From contig CAVRXS010000007.1 of NCBI GenBank assembly GCA_963725275.1, forward strand, positions 1 to 64,000: 64,000 nt of DNA, written 5' to 3'. Position 1 is the stretch's first letter. Each line of letters begins with the position of its first letter. The DNA comes from Bog-756 sp963725275 (GTDB lineage Bacteria; Actinomycetota; Acidimicrobiia; Acidimicrobiales; RAAP-2). Made by a program: the position numbers and the translations under genes. The notes below the pieces were generated by a model, which saw only the letters and a program-made list of their open reading frames with translations, did not search any database and had not been told where the DNA came from. Below are positions 44,324-52,933 of the stretch, piece after piece.

Positions 44324-44776
44324 TCAGTGCGCGGCGGGCTGGATGAGCTCGAGCAGCTGGCCGTCCGGGTCGCGGATCATGACCGCCACGCCGACGTTGC
44401 TCTTCTCGAGCACCTGGCCCCCGAAGGCCGGCACCAGCGACAACGCGGCGTCGAGGTCGGTTGTGTTGAAGGAGAGGTGGGTCAGTCCGGGTTCGGGCAT
44501 CGGCCGTTCGCGGGCGGGAGGGTTGCCGGGCCGGTCGAAGCAGAGCAGCTCGAGGGTGAATCCGTCGCGGACGAGGTAGGCCGCGGTGAGCCCGACCGGG
44601 AGTTCGACACCGAGCAAGGTGCTGCAGACGCCGTCGGGCGGCTGCAGCGACCGTTCGAAGGAGAATCCGAGCACCTCCTCGTAGAACCGTTGCGACCGCT
44701 CGAGATCGGTCACGCAGAGCCCGACATGGTTGACGGTGATCCCGGGTGCGCCGCCGCCCGACGGCACCGCGGTCAT
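44324..44776 (-). CDS. VOC (glyoxalase/dioxygenase superfamily) protein
   Basis: The 150-residue protein has the vicinal-oxygen-chelate fold with two beta-alpha-beta-beta-beta repeats: TVNHVGLCVTDLERSQRFYE, FTLELLCFDRPGN, LTHLSFNTTDLDAALSL and MIRDPDGQLLELIQP. His19-like, Glu and His residues at the usual metal positions are present (NHVGL, LTHLSF, LLELI). Substrates of this subgroup range from methylmalonyl-CoA to extradiol ring cleavage. It is coupled by an ATGA overlap to the upstream SDR and precedes the acyl-CoA synthetase. Confidence 0.85.
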   Translation of the reverse strand: MTAVPSGGGAPGITVNHVGLCVTDLERSQRFYEEVLGFSFERSLQPPDGVCSTLLGVELPVGLTAAYLVRDGFTLELLCFDRPGNPPARERPMPEPGLTHLSFNTTDLDAALSLVPAFGGQVLEKSNVGVAVMIRDPDGQLLELIQPAAH

Positions 44777-45738
44777 GTCCGGGCGGCGTCCTGGGAGAGT
44801 CCCGAGGGCATGACCATCCCCACTGTCTGCAGATGCCGGCCCAGCATGTCGTCGAACTGCTCGGCCACCGACTCGGTGTCCCAGCCCCCGTCCTTGTACA
44901 TCCAGGCGATCTGGGCCGGGTGCTGGAACAAGGTGTAACTGAAGTCGGTCCGGCCGAAGAGCTGGCCGTTCACGTGGGAAGCCCGGTCCGAGGCGAGGAA
45001 GGCGACCAGCGGCGCGTTCATGGCGGGGTCGAGCCGCGGGTCCGGCGTGCCGTCATCGCCGGCGAGCGCAGCGGTCATCCGCGTCGCGCCGGCGGGGGCG
45101 ATTGCGTTGACCGTGATGCCGTACCTGGCCAACTCGAGGGCCCAGACGAAGGTCATCCCCATGATGCCGGCCTTCGCCGCGCCGTAGTTGGTCTGGCCGA
45201 AGTTCCCGCGCAGTCCGGCCGAGGAGGTCACGTTGACGATCCTCCCGTACCCGGCCTCCTTCATGACCATCACCGCATGCCGGGTGCAGTTGAACGTGCC
45301 CTTGAGGTGGGTCCCGATGACCGCGTCGAAATCGTCCTCGGCCATCTTGACCAGGGTGCGGTCTCGCACGATGCCCGCATTGTTGACCAGGACGTCGAGA
45401 CGGCCGAAGGTGGTCACCGCGGTCTGGACGATCCGCCCGGCGGCCTCGAAGTCGGAGACCGATTCGTGGGACGGCACCGCCCGCCCACCGGCGGCCTCGA
45501 TCTCGGCACAGACCACGGTGGCCGGGTCCTCGTCCGAGTCCTCTCCGCGCAGACCGACCCCGAGGTCGTTGACCACGACCGCCGCGCCCTGCCGGGCGAG
45601 CTCGAGCGCGAACTCCCTCCCGATGCCGCGTCCGGCTCCCGTCACCACGGCCACGCGTCCGTTCAACAGCATCTCGTACCCCGGGTTCGGCTCGGTGCCC
45701 TCGTCCCGGGGAAGCTCACGCCCGGGCGGCGGTCGCAT
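44773..45738 (-). CDS. SDR-family 3-hydroxyacyl-CoA dehydrogenase-like protein
   Basis: The product has 321 residues. It holds VAVVTGAGRGIGREFALELA as the NAD-binding motif, VNDLGVGLRGEDSDEDPATV with the insert typical of peroxisomal multifunctional type-2 hydroxyacyl-CoA dehydrogenases, LVNNAGI, and the catalytic set in VTSSAGLRGNFGQTNYGAAK. ATG 45738 has GGAGGT nine nt upstream. It is the first gene of the SDR-VOC-synthetase operon and stands divergent from the acyl-CoA dehydrogenase at 45781, with which it shares a 42-bp promoter region. Confidence 0.9.
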   Translation of the reverse strand: MRPPPGRELPRDEGTEPNPGYEMLLNGRVAVVTGAGRGIGREFALELARQGAAVVVNDLGVGLRGEDSDEDPATVVCAEIEAAGGRAVPSHESVSDFEAAGRIVQTAVTTFGRLDVLVNNAGIVRDRTLVKMAEDDFDAVIGTHLKGTFNCTRHAVMVMKEAGYGRIVNVTSSAGLRGNFGQTNYGAAKAGIMGMTFVWALELARYGITVNAIAPAGATRMTAALAGDDGTPDPRLDPAMNAPLVAFLASDRASHVNGQLFGRTDFSYTLFQHPAQIAWMYKDGGWDTESVAEQFDDMLGRHLQTVGMVMPSGLSQDAART

Positions 45739-45780
45739 ACTATGGCACCTCCAGTTGCTCGGCCAGAAGGGTGGCTCGTC

Positions 45781-47004
45781 GTGTCCACTACGAGAGGTAC
45801 CGATCCCTTCGCCGAGAGCGAGGACCAGAGTGCCCTGCGCACGCTGGCCCGGGAGGTCGCGCGGCGGGCTGTCGCGCCGGTCGCCCGTGAAGCCGACGCC
45901 ACGGGCGTGCTGTCGAAGGACGCGCTCCGTGCGCTGGCCGAGGCCGACCTGTTCCGTGTCACCATCGGCGAACAGTGGGGCGGACTCGGTCTGGGTGATG
46001 TCGAGGCGGCCATCGTGCTCGAGGAGATCGCCCGCCACGACGTCTCGGCCGCCATCTGCTGCCAGCTCGCCTACAACGGGCCGTCCCGCGGGATCGAGCA
46101 TCTCGGGGCGGATGCCTTGAAGGAACGATGGCTGCCCGGAGTGGCCGACGGCGACTGCATCGTGAGCATCGGCATCACCGAGCCCGATGCCGGTTCGGCT
46201 GTCCAGAACATGCGCAGCGCGTTGACCGAGGACGGGGACCGCCGCTGGCGGCTCAGCGGCTACAAGAACTACTCGACGCTCGGCGACGTGGCCAGCGGGA
46301 TCCTGGTGTGGTGCCGGTGGCCGGGCGGCGACGGTGCGAAGGGCATCGGCGCGGTGGTCGTCCCGATGGACCGCGACGGCGTGGAGGTCACCGGGCGCCA
46401 CCGGGGCATGGGGATCCATGCCGCCACAGAGGCAGAGGTGGCCTTCGACGGGGTGGCGGTCGGTGAGGAGGACGTCCTGCTGGCCGGCGATCCGTCCACC
46501 ACCGACGCGTTCAAGCTCCTCCTCGGGCACCTCAACCACGAGCGTTGCGGCAACGCAGCCATGTGCGTCGGGGCCGCCCAGGGGGCGCTCGAGCACGCGG
46601 TCCGGTACATGCGCGACCGCGAGGTCGGGGGCCGCCCGATCGGTGAGCTCCAGGGCCTCCGCTGGAAGCTGGCCGACATGGCCACCCAACTCGAGGGTGC
46701 CCGCCTGCTGCTCACCCGGGCGGTCCACCTGGCCGGCCCGGGGGGGACGCCGCCGCCCCTCGAGACCGCGCTGGCCAAGACGGCTGCCAACCTGGCTGCC
46801 AAGTTCGTCTGCGACGAGGCCATCCAGATCCACGGCGGGTACGGGTACAGCCAGGAGTACCCGCTCGAACGCGCCTACCGGGACATCCGCGGGCTGTGCA
46901 TCGGAGCGGGGACGGTCGAGGCGCAACGCAACTACATCGGTGCGGCCGTGGCCGGAGGTCGTTCGACGGTCTCCCAGGGCTGGCTGGACGCGCTGACCGA
47001 CTGA
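45781..47004 (+). CDS. acyl-CoA dehydrogenase
   Basis: The 407-residue flavoprotein would oxidise an acyl-CoA to the enoyl-CoA. Landmarks are SIGITEPDAGSAVQNMRS for the FAD and substrate loop, GYKNYSTLGDVASGILVW, LNHERCGNAAMCVGAAQGAL, and AIQIHGGYGYSQEYPLERAY. The usual YEGT segment with the catalytic Glu of medium-chain enzymes reads IGAGTVEAQRN, so the base may lie elsewhere, as in other subgroups. GTG 45781 starts the fold. It runs alone on the plus strand and converges with the CoA-transferase at 47017. Confidence 0.9.
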   Translation: MSTTRGTDPFAESEDQSALRTLAREVARRAVAPVAREADATGVLSKDALRALAEADLFRVTIGEQWGGLGLGDVEAAIVLEEIARHDVSAAICCQLAYNGPSRGIEHLGADALKERWLPGVADGDCIVSIGITEPDAGSAVQNMRSALTEDGDRRWRLSGYKNYSTLGDVASGILVWCRWPGGDGAKGIGAVVVPMDRDGVEVTGRHRGMGIHAATEAEVAFDGVAVGEEDVLLAGDPSTTDAFKLLLGHLNHERCGNAAMCVGAAQGALEHAVRYMRDREVGGRPIGELQGLRWKLADMATQLEGARLLLTRAVHLAGPGGTPPPLETALAKTAANLAAKFVCDEAIQIHGGYGYSQEYPLERAYRDIRGLCIGAGTVEAQRNYIGAAVAGGRSTVSQGWLDALTD

Positions 47005-47016
47005 CGGACCCCGCGC

Positions 47017-48702
47017 TCAGGCCCCGGGCCGGAGGAAGCGACCCAGCGGGTCCCATCGACGGAGCCGCTCGACCTCTCCGGGGTCGGGCGGATCGAGCTC
47101 GGTCACCCGATCGGCCACGTGGAGGTCCCACGGGCAGAGGGCGCGCACCCGCTCGATCCGGTCTGCGATCGCTCCTTCGCCGCCGGCGATGGCGGTCAGG
47201 GCCAACTCACCGCGCTCGTCCTTCTCGAAGACGGCGAGGTCGGTGACCAGCGCGCGCACCCGGTCTCCGACCGAGGTGATGTAGGGCACCTCGGCAACCA
47301 CCCGGCGCGGGGTGAGGGTCGACATGACCACGATCTCGTCGGCGGTCGATGCGACGTCGTTGCCCCCGCCCGATCCGACCAGGAAGGTCTTGCCGGGGAT
47401 GACCGTCGAGTTGATGTTGCCCTGCCGGTCGATCTGGGCCGCGCCCAGGCAGCCGAGGAGGGTGGTGCCCGGTCCACTGACCAGGGTACCGAGGACCTGG
47501 TCGGCGTCACCGAGCATGGTGGCCGTGGGGAAGCTGCGGTGGTTGAAGACGAAGGGGTCGGCCGGGGTCGGCCGGTAACCCCAGAGACCGAGCTCGGCTG
47601 TGAGCACCACCTCCGAGCCGCGGCTCCGGGCGAGCTCGACGGCCAACCACGCGGCGAGGTTGGCGACCCCGGCTCCGGCCAGCACCGCGTCGGCGCCGAG
47701 CGTGACGACCCGGTCGGCGAGGTACCGGGCACCGTTGACCGCAGCGATCTCCCAGGCACCCGGCGGGGCGGTGAGGTCGGGTGGGAAGGCCGCCTCGTCG
47801 TCACGCCAGGAGTCGGGTTCGGCTCGCCGTCGCAGTCCGGCGATGCGCTTCGGCCCCAGCCGGTCGAGGTACTCCTGCTGCGTGGCCGGCTCGAGCACCC
47901 AGTGGTCGATCCACCGGTCGAAGTCCTCTCCGTGGCTGGCCGCACGGACCTCCGACCAGAACTCGAGGTCCTCGCCGTAGGGGTCGACCGGGGTGTCCCT
48001 CGAGAACAGGCCTCCGGGGTGGGCCCCCATCGGGGTCTCGGCGACGGCCAGCACCCGGTGCCCGGGCACCTTGACCAGGTGGGACCACGGCCGGATGTCG
48101 TCGACCACCCGGTCGACGGTCGCGATCGCTCCGCGCCGGGCGGCGAGGGCCCCCCAGATCCCCTCGAGCCCGGGCGCGTTGAAGGCCAGGTTGCCCTCGC
48201 GGTCACCGATCGGTGCGTGGAGCAGGGCGACGTCCGGCGCGAACGCCGCGAGCAATCCGACCTCGCCGAAGGGGGTCTCGACCCGGGCGTAGCCAGGGTT
48301 GTCCGCCATGGACGACCCTCCCAGCGAGCCGGTCGTGACCGCCGGGAGGCCGCGGGCGGCAGCCTCGAGGCGTTGGAGGAAGGTGAGGAACGACCAGTGT
48401 TCGACCTCGACCCGCCCCTCGAGGTACGCCTCGGCGAACCAGGGGTTGGGGGAGAAGTTGGGAAAGACATCGCCCGAGTAGCCGGTGATGACCTTCGAGA
48501 CCAGCCCGCCGCGGAAGAAGAGCGCCCCGAGACTGGAGAGGCTGAGCATGACCAGGGTGAACCCGGGGTCACGGCCCCACCAGGCCCGGACCAGGTGGCG
48601 GGCGGCCGCCGTCCAGCGGGTGTGGTTGGTCACGATGTGGACCGCGTCGCCGGCGTGCACGTGGCCGACGGCCTCGTCCAGTGAGCAGACCTTGTCGGGC
48701 AT
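47017..48702 (-). CDS. fused two-domain CoA-transferase (glutaconate/IpdAB type)
   Basis: The 561-residue protein joins the alpha and beta halves that are separate subunits in glutaconate CoA-transferase and in IpdA/IpdB, the hydrolase of steroid ring C. The first half has ALFFRGGLVSKVITGYSGD and VALLHAPIGDREGNLAFNAP. The second half begins near 325 with WEIAAVNGARYLADRVVTLG and has CLGAAQIDRQGNINSTVIPG and FLVGSGGGNDVASTADE. The conserved S/GxGGxxD segment fits the beta type. I cannot tell whether it transfers CoA or hydrolyses a C-C bond. A TAGCTT box lies 6 nt before ATG 48702, suggesting a leaderless transcript. Confidence 0.87.
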   Translation of the reverse strand: MPDKVCSLDEAVGHVHAGDAVHIVTNHTRWTAAARHLVRAWWGRDPGFTLVMLSLSSLGALFFRGGLVSKVITGYSGDVFPNFSPNPWFAEAYLEGRVEVEHWSFLTFLQRLEAAARGLPAVTTGSLGGSSMADNPGYARVETPFGEVGLLAAFAPDVALLHAPIGDREGNLAFNAPGLEGIWGALAARRGAIATVDRVVDDIRPWSHLVKVPGHRVLAVAETPMGAHPGGLFSRDTPVDPYGEDLEFWSEVRAASHGEDFDRWIDHWVLEPATQQEYLDRLGPKRIAGLRRRAEPDSWRDDEAAFPPDLTAPPGAWEIAAVNGARYLADRVVTLGADAVLAGAGVANLAAWLAVELARSRGSEVVLTAELGLWGYRPTPADPFVFNHRSFPTATMLGDADQVLGTLVSGPGTTLLGCLGAAQIDRQGNINSTVIPGKTFLVGSGGGNDVASTADEIVVMSTLTPRRVVAEVPYITSVGDRVRALVTDLAVFEKDERGELALTAIAGGEGAIADRIERVRALCPWDLHVADRVTELDPPDPGEVERLRRWDPLGRFLRPGA

Positions 48703-48744
48703 GGGGGCAAGCTACCGGAGTCGGGCTCCGGTTAGCATCCGGCG
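48703..48744. promoter_or_regulatory. divergent leaderless promoters with central palindrome
   Basis: The 42 bp between two divergent start codons hold TAGCTT (minus strand, complement of 48709-48714) and TAGCAT (48733-48738), each exactly 6 nt from its start codon, which fits TANNNT -10 boxes of leaderless genes. Between and overlapping them lies a near-perfect inverted repeat, GCTACCGGAG (48711-48720) and CTCCGGTTAGC (48726-48736), centred on TCGGG. It could be the operator of a TetR-like regulator acting on both genes. Confidence 0.55.
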
Positions 48745-49545
48745 ATGATCCACGTCAGCGTCGGTGCCGATCACGTCGGCCGCATCACCCTGGACCGACC
48801 CGAGGCGCGCAACGCGCTCACCGTCGAGATGCGCGACGACCTTGCCGCCGCCGTCCGCCAGGTCCGGTCCGATCCGGCGGTGCGCGCGGTGCTGATCACC
48901 GGGACCGGCGGCTCGTTCTGTGCCGGGATGGACCTGCGGGCGTCGACGGTGAGCCAGGCCGGGACGTCCGGGTTCGATCCGCGCACGACCAGTGAGGCGC
49001 TGCGGGTCGGGGTCCAGAGCATCATCCGAGAGCTCTGGGAGCTGGACAAGCCGACCGTCGCCGCGGTCGACGGGGGCGCGGTCGGCCCCGGGGCCCACCT
49101 CGCCCTGGCCTGTGACTTCGTGCTGGTCCACCCCGCGACGCGGTTCATCTGGTCGTTCGCCCGCTGGGGACTGGTGGTCGACGCCGGTGGGGCCTACCTC
49201 CTTCCGCGGCTGGTGGGCCTGCCCCGGGCCAAGGCCCTGGTCCTCCTCGGCGGCGAGGTGGTCGGGGCCGAGGCGGTAGAGCTCGGTCTGGCCTACCGCT
49301 GCACCGACTCGGTCGAGGATCTGGCGACCGAGGCCGAGGAGCTGGCGGTCCGGCTGGCCGAGGGCCCGACCCGGTCGCTCGGGCTCTCCAAGCAGCTGCT
49401 CAACGCGACCTTCGAGACGGCCCTGCCGCTCGCCCTCGACCGCGAGGGCCAGGCCCAGTCACTGGCCGCCACCTCCTCGGAGATGGCCGAGGGGATGGCC
49501 GCGTTCAGGGAGAAGCGGGCGCCGAGGTTCGCGCCGGAGGCCTGA
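48745..49545 (+). CDS. enoyl-CoA hydratase/isomerase (crotonase) family protein
   Basis: The 266-residue single-domain crotonase shows GRITLDRPEARNALTVEMRD, the oxyanion-hole segment GSFCAGMDLRAS, and AVDGGAVGPGAHLALACDFV. In the catalytic region the usual PE..LG..PG.GG reads SFARWGLVVDAGGAYLLPRL: the first Glu is lost and an Asp stands near the second position. It may therefore be an isomerase, hydrolase or other crotonase reaction rather than a standard hydratase. It starts at ATG 48745 as a leaderless gene. Confidence 0.88.
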   Translation: MIHVSVGADHVGRITLDRPEARNALTVEMRDDLAAAVRQVRSDPAVRAVLITGTGGSFCAGMDLRASTVSQAGTSGFDPRTTSEALRVGVQSIIRELWELDKPTVAAVDGGAVGPGAHLALACDFVLVHPATRFIWSFARWGLVVDAGGAYLLPRLVGLPRAKALVLLGGEVVGAEAVELGLAYRCTDSVEDLATEAEELAVRLAEGPTRSLGLSKQLLNATFETALPLALDREGQAQSLAATSSEMAEGMAAFREKRAPRFAPEA

Positions 49546-49582
49546 GCGGGGTGACCGCGCCTGCGGGCGCCGGGCGGTGGGA

Positions 49583-50821
49583 TCAGATCACTCCCGCGGA
49601 CCGGTAGCCTTCGAGCTCCTCACCGGAGAGATCCAATAGGCCGCGCCATACCTCGTCGTTGTGCTCGCCGAGGAGCGGCGCAGGGCGCGGGGGAGTCGGC
49701 CGACGGCCGTCGAGCCGTGGGAACGGTGCCTGCTGTTTGTGGGGCCCTGCGACCGGGTCGTCGATCGTGACCAGGTCGCCGCGGGCAGCGAAGTGGGGAT
49801 CGGCCAGGATGTCGGCCGCGTTGTAGGCGGTGCCGACCGGGACCTCGTGGGCGATGCAGCACTCCTCGATCTCGGGGGCGGTGAGGGTCGAGGTCCAGGC
49901 GGCTACCAGGTCGTTGATCTCGTCCGAGCGTGCCGCTCTCTGGGCGAGCGTGCGCCACTGCGGGTCGTCGGCCAGTTCGGGCCGGCCCATCGCGGCGCAC
50001 AGCCGCCGGAAGTTGGTGTTCGAGCCGGCCACGATGCAGACGAAGGTGCCGTCCGCGGTCGGGTAGTTGTCGAGCGGGGCCGAGGTCGCCATCCGGTTGC
50101 CCTCGCGTTGGCGGGTCATGCCCAGCCGGTCCTGGGCGGCAACCGTCCACTCGAGGACCCGGAGCACCGAGCCGTAGAGCGGAGCATCGACCACGCCGCC
50201 GGTACCGGTGCCGCCCGGACCGTCCCGACGGTAGAGGGCGGCGTTGACCGCAGCCGCGGCGAAGGTACCGGTCAGGTAGTCGGAGATCGAGACACCCGGC
50301 CGCACCGGGGGGCGGTCCGGGTAGCCGGTCAGATTGAGCAGGCCGCCGTACGCGATGCCCATCCGGTCCAGCCCGGTGCGTCCGGAGTACGGACCGTCCT
50401 GACCGAAGACGCTGATCCGGGCCCACACGAGGCGCGAGTCGCAGTCGTCGGGTCCGATGTGCCACGCCTCCATGGTCCCGGGTCGGAAGTTCTCGCACAC
50501 CACATCGGCGGTGGCGGCCAGCCGGCGGAACAGCTCCTCACCCTCGCTCCCTCGCAGGTCGAGGGTGACCCCCTTTCGGCCGCGTCCTTCGACAGCCCAC
50601 CAGAGCGAGTATCCGGGGCCCTCGCCGTCGGTCGGGGCGAAGGGGCCGATCGTGCGCATGAAGTCACCACCGCGGGGATCCTCGATCTTGATCACCTCCG
50701 CACCGAGATCGCCGAGCAGGCCCGCACAGAACGGGGCACTGATCCGGGTGCCGACGTCGATGACCCGGATCCCGGCGAGCGGGGCCCGGTCCGGGTCGGA
50801 CGCGAGCGCCGGGTCAGTCAC
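49583..50821 (-). CDS. CaiB/BaiF-type (class III) CoA-transferase
   Basis: The product is 412 residues, the normal length. It begins with LAGIRVIDVGTRISAPFCAG and AEVIKIEDPRGGDF, has RGRKGVTLDLRGSEGEELF and VCENFRPGTMEAW, and carries the catalytic Asp in GGVVDAPLYGSVLRVLEW. The last third has FVCIVAGSNTNFRRLCAAM and AYNAADILADPHFAARGDLV. It is the last gene of an operon with an acyl-CoA dehydrogenase and a crotonase, and its start overlaps the crotonase stop by 8 bp. Donor and acceptor acids are unknown. Confidence 0.92.
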   Translation of the reverse strand: MTDPALASDPDRAPLAGIRVIDVGTRISAPFCAGLLGDLGAEVIKIEDPRGGDFMRTIGPFAPTDGEGPGYSLWWAVEGRGRKGVTLDLRGSEGEELFRRLAATADVVCENFRPGTMEAWHIGPDDCDSRLVWARISVFGQDGPYSGRTGLDRMGIAYGGLLNLTGYPDRPPVRPGVSISDYLTGTFAAAAVNAALYRRDGPGGTGTGGVVDAPLYGSVLRVLEWTVAAQDRLGMTRQREGNRMATSAPLDNYPTADGTFVCIVAGSNTNFRRLCAAMGRPELADDPQWRTLAQRAARSDEINDLVAAWTSTLTAPEIEECCIAHEVPVGTAYNAADILADPHFAARGDLVTIDDPVAGPHKQQAPFPRLDGRRPTPPRPAPLLGEHNDEVWRGLLDLSGEELEGYRSAGVI

Positions 50822-51665
50822 GGTGCTCGGCGAAGACCTCGGCCATCGACCCCTTCTCCTGGCGGGCCCGGAGCGCGGTGGTGGCCGTGGCCGTGTTGTG
50901 CATCCAGTGGTGCGCCATGAAGTGGTACTTCCATGACGCGTCCTTCCCCATGAAGGTGGCGGTCTGGTTGAGTGAGTCCTTGACCACCTGGGCGGTCACC
51001 GGCGGCACCAGGGCCACCCGGTCGGCCAGCTCCTGGACCCGCTCGGTGAGCTCGGCGAGGGGCACCACGCGGTTGACCAGGCCGAGCCGCCACGCCTCCT
51101 GGGCGTCGATGACCTCGCCGGTCCACAGGAATTCCTTGGCCTTGCGGATCCCGAGCTCCCAGGGCTCGACGAGGAGCTCGACCGCGGCCCCGGTCATCCG
51201 GAGCACGGGATTCTGGAACCTGGCGTCGTCGGCCGCGACGATCAGATCGCACATGCAGGCGAGCATGAGGCCCGCGGCCACGCACGATCCCTGGACCGCT
51301 GCGATCGTCGGCTTCCGGAACGAGTAGAGCCTCTTGCACCGGTCGTAGTACATGATCTGCTCGTGGCGGAACTTGCCTTCGGGAGTCTCACGCATGAGGC
51401 GCCACCGATTGGGCTCGGTGTCGCCCACCAGCTCCTTGAGATCGTGCCCGGACGAGAAGTGCTTGCCCTTGCCGGCGAGCACGACCACCCGCACCTCGTC
51501 GTCCTCGTCGGCCCGGTCGAGTGCGGCGTCGATGCCGTCGATGAGCGCGGTGTCCTGGGCATTGGCCACCTCCGGGCGGTTCATGGTGATGGTGGCGACG
51601 TGCTCCCGCGTCGTGTAGAGCACCACGTCCTCGGCGCCGTCGCCATCGTTCCCTCGGTCGGTCAC
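50814..51665 (-). CDS. enoyl-CoA hydratase/isomerase family protein
   Basis: The crotonase-fold protein has 283 residues: VATITMNRPEVANAQDTALI, GKGKHFSSGHDLKELV (oxyanion hole), AAVQGSCVAAGLMLACMCDL and RFQNPVLRMTGAAVELLVEP. The C-terminal part KYHFMAHHWMHNTATATTAL matches a subgroup often found beside acyl-CoA dehydrogenases in actinobacterial steroid/lipid clusters. GTG 51665 is chosen, because AGGAAGG lies before it and the upstream dehydrogenase stops 2 bp away; longer frames lack similarity. Middle gene of a three-gene operon. Confidence 0.88.
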   Translation of the reverse strand: MTDRGNDGDGAEDVVLYTTREHVATITMNRPEVANAQDTALIDGIDAALDRADEDDEVRVVVLAGKGKHFSSGHDLKELVGDTEPNRWRLMRETPEGKFRHEQIMYYDRCKRLYSFRKPTIAAVQGSCVAAGLMLACMCDLIVAADDARFQNPVLRMTGAAVELLVEPWELGIRKAKEFLWTGEVIDAQEAWRLGLVNRVVPLAELTERVQELADRVALVPPVTAQVVKDSLNQTATFMGKDASWKYHFMAHHWMHNTATATTALRARQEKGSMAEVFAEHRD

Positions 51666-51666
51666 G

Positions 51667-52890
51667 CTATGACACCTTCCTCTCGGGCCCGCGTCCGGCG
51701 GCCGGTCGCGCACTGCCGGGTCGGGGCAACCCGAGGACTCGTTCGCCCAGGATGGTCCGCTGGATCTGATTGGTGCCAGCCCACACCGAGGACGCCTGGT
51801 AGTAGAGCCACGAGCGTTGCCACGCTCCGTTTCCCGGGAGATGGGAGGCACCCTTCCAGAGTGGTGCCGCATCGCCGAGCACGGCCATCGCCGTGTCGTG
51901 GAGCCGCTTGCTCATCTCGCTCCAGTAGAGCTTGAGCGCGCTCCCCTCCGGGCCGGGCTCGAGTCCTTTGGAGAGACGGCTGACGGTGCGGAGGTTGTGG
52001 AGCTGGAAGAGCCGGACCTCGACGTACGCCTGGGCCAGCCGCTGGCGGAGGCGGGGGTCGTCGAACCGGTCCAGCGCGACGGCCTGGCGGAGCAGCTCGT
52101 CGAGCAGCTGGAGGTGGATGACCAGCTGGCGCGGGTTGACCCCCCGCTCGTGGGAGAGCGTCGAGTTGGCCACCTTCCATCCCTCGTGCAGAGGACCGAC
52201 CAGCTGGTCGTCGGGGACGAACACGCCGGACAGGAAGACCTCGTTGAACTCTGCTTCACCGGTGAGCTGGACGAGGGGACGGACCTCGATGCCGGGGGCG
52301 TGCATGTCGACCACCAGGTAGGAGATGCCGTGATGCTTCGGAGCGTCGGCATCGGACCGGGCCAGGCAGACCCCCCAGTCGGCGAACTGCGCGTAGGAGG
52401 TCCAGACCTTTTGGCCGTCCAGGACCCAGCCGCCGCCGACCTTGGTCGCACGGGTGGTCACCGACGCCAGGTCGCTGCCCGCGCCCGGCTCGCTGAAGAG
52501 CTGGCACCAGAGGTCCTCGGCGCTCAGGATGCTCGGCAGCCAGCGCGCTTTCTGCTGCTCCGTCCCATGGGTGAGCAGGGTGGGGCCGGCCAGGTTGATG
52601 CCGATCCGGCCGACCATCTCGGGCGCCCCGGCCCGCGAAAGCTCCTCTTGCACGATGAAGTGCTCGGTCGGGCCGGCGCCCCGCCCGCCGTACTCCTCGG
52701 GCCAGGTCACCCCGACCCAACGGTCGGCTGCCAGGGAAGCCTGCCACTGCCGGCCGAAGGACACCTCGTCGGCCAGATCGTCGAAGCGTGGCGGGAGCGC
52801 TTCGCCGTACTCCCAGGGCAGATGCTCGATGAGCCAGGAGCGGATGTCAGACCGGAACGCAACCTCGGCAGCCGTTGGAGCTAGGTCCAT
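51667..52890 (-). CDS. acyl-CoA dehydrogenase
   Basis: The 407-residue enzyme shows AEVAFRSDIRSWLIEHLPWE, WVGVTWPEEYGGRGAGPTEH, WCQLFSEPGAGSDLASVTTR, WVLDGQKVWTSYAQFADWG, and SSVWAGTNQIQRTILGERVL, the last typical of actinobacterial FadE proteins. ATG 52890 is preferred to the GTG at 52899 by similarity. First gene of the dehydrogenase-crotonase-CaiB operon. It stands divergent from a second, shorter dehydrogenase at 52934; such pairs often encode the two subunits of heterotetrameric enzymes, though here they are on opposite strands. Confidence 0.92.
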   Translation of the reverse strand: MDLAPTAAEVAFRSDIRSWLIEHLPWEYGEALPPRFDDLADEVSFGRQWQASLAADRWVGVTWPEEYGGRGAGPTEHFIVQEELSRAGAPEMVGRIGINLAGPTLLTHGTEQQKARWLPSILSAEDLWCQLFSEPGAGSDLASVTTRATKVGGGWVLDGQKVWTSYAQFADWGVCLARSDADAPKHHGISYLVVDMHAPGIEVRPLVQLTGEAEFNEVFLSGVFVPDDQLVGPLHEGWKVANSTLSHERGVNPRQLVIHLQLLDELLRQAVALDRFDDPRLRQRLAQAYVEVRLFQLHNLRTVSRLSKGLEPGPEGSALKLYWSEMSKRLHDTAMAVLGDAAPLWKGASHLPGNGAWQRSWLYYQASSVWAGTNQIQRTILGERVLGLPRPGSARPAAGRGPERKVS

Positions 52891-52917
52891 GGGCCCCACG
52901 CGATCGGCGGCATCCGG

Positions 52918-52933
52918 GTCATACTATCCAGCC
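52918..52933 (+). promoter_or_regulatory. leaderless -10 box before acyl-CoA dehydrogenase
   Basis: TACTAT (52922-52927) lies exactly 6 nt before the ATG at 52934, as expected for a leaderless transcript. The reverse strand reads TAGTAT over nearly the same bases and could serve as the -10 box of the divergent dehydrogenase operon. A similar CATACTAT occurs in the divergent region at 45736-45743. Confidence 0.45.

Noticed and set aside
44746..45780. N-terminal extension of the acyl-CoA dehydrogenase across the SDR gene
   Set aside because: The upstream open frame is antisense to the SDR and lacks similarity; the dehydrogenase fold starts at GTG 45781.
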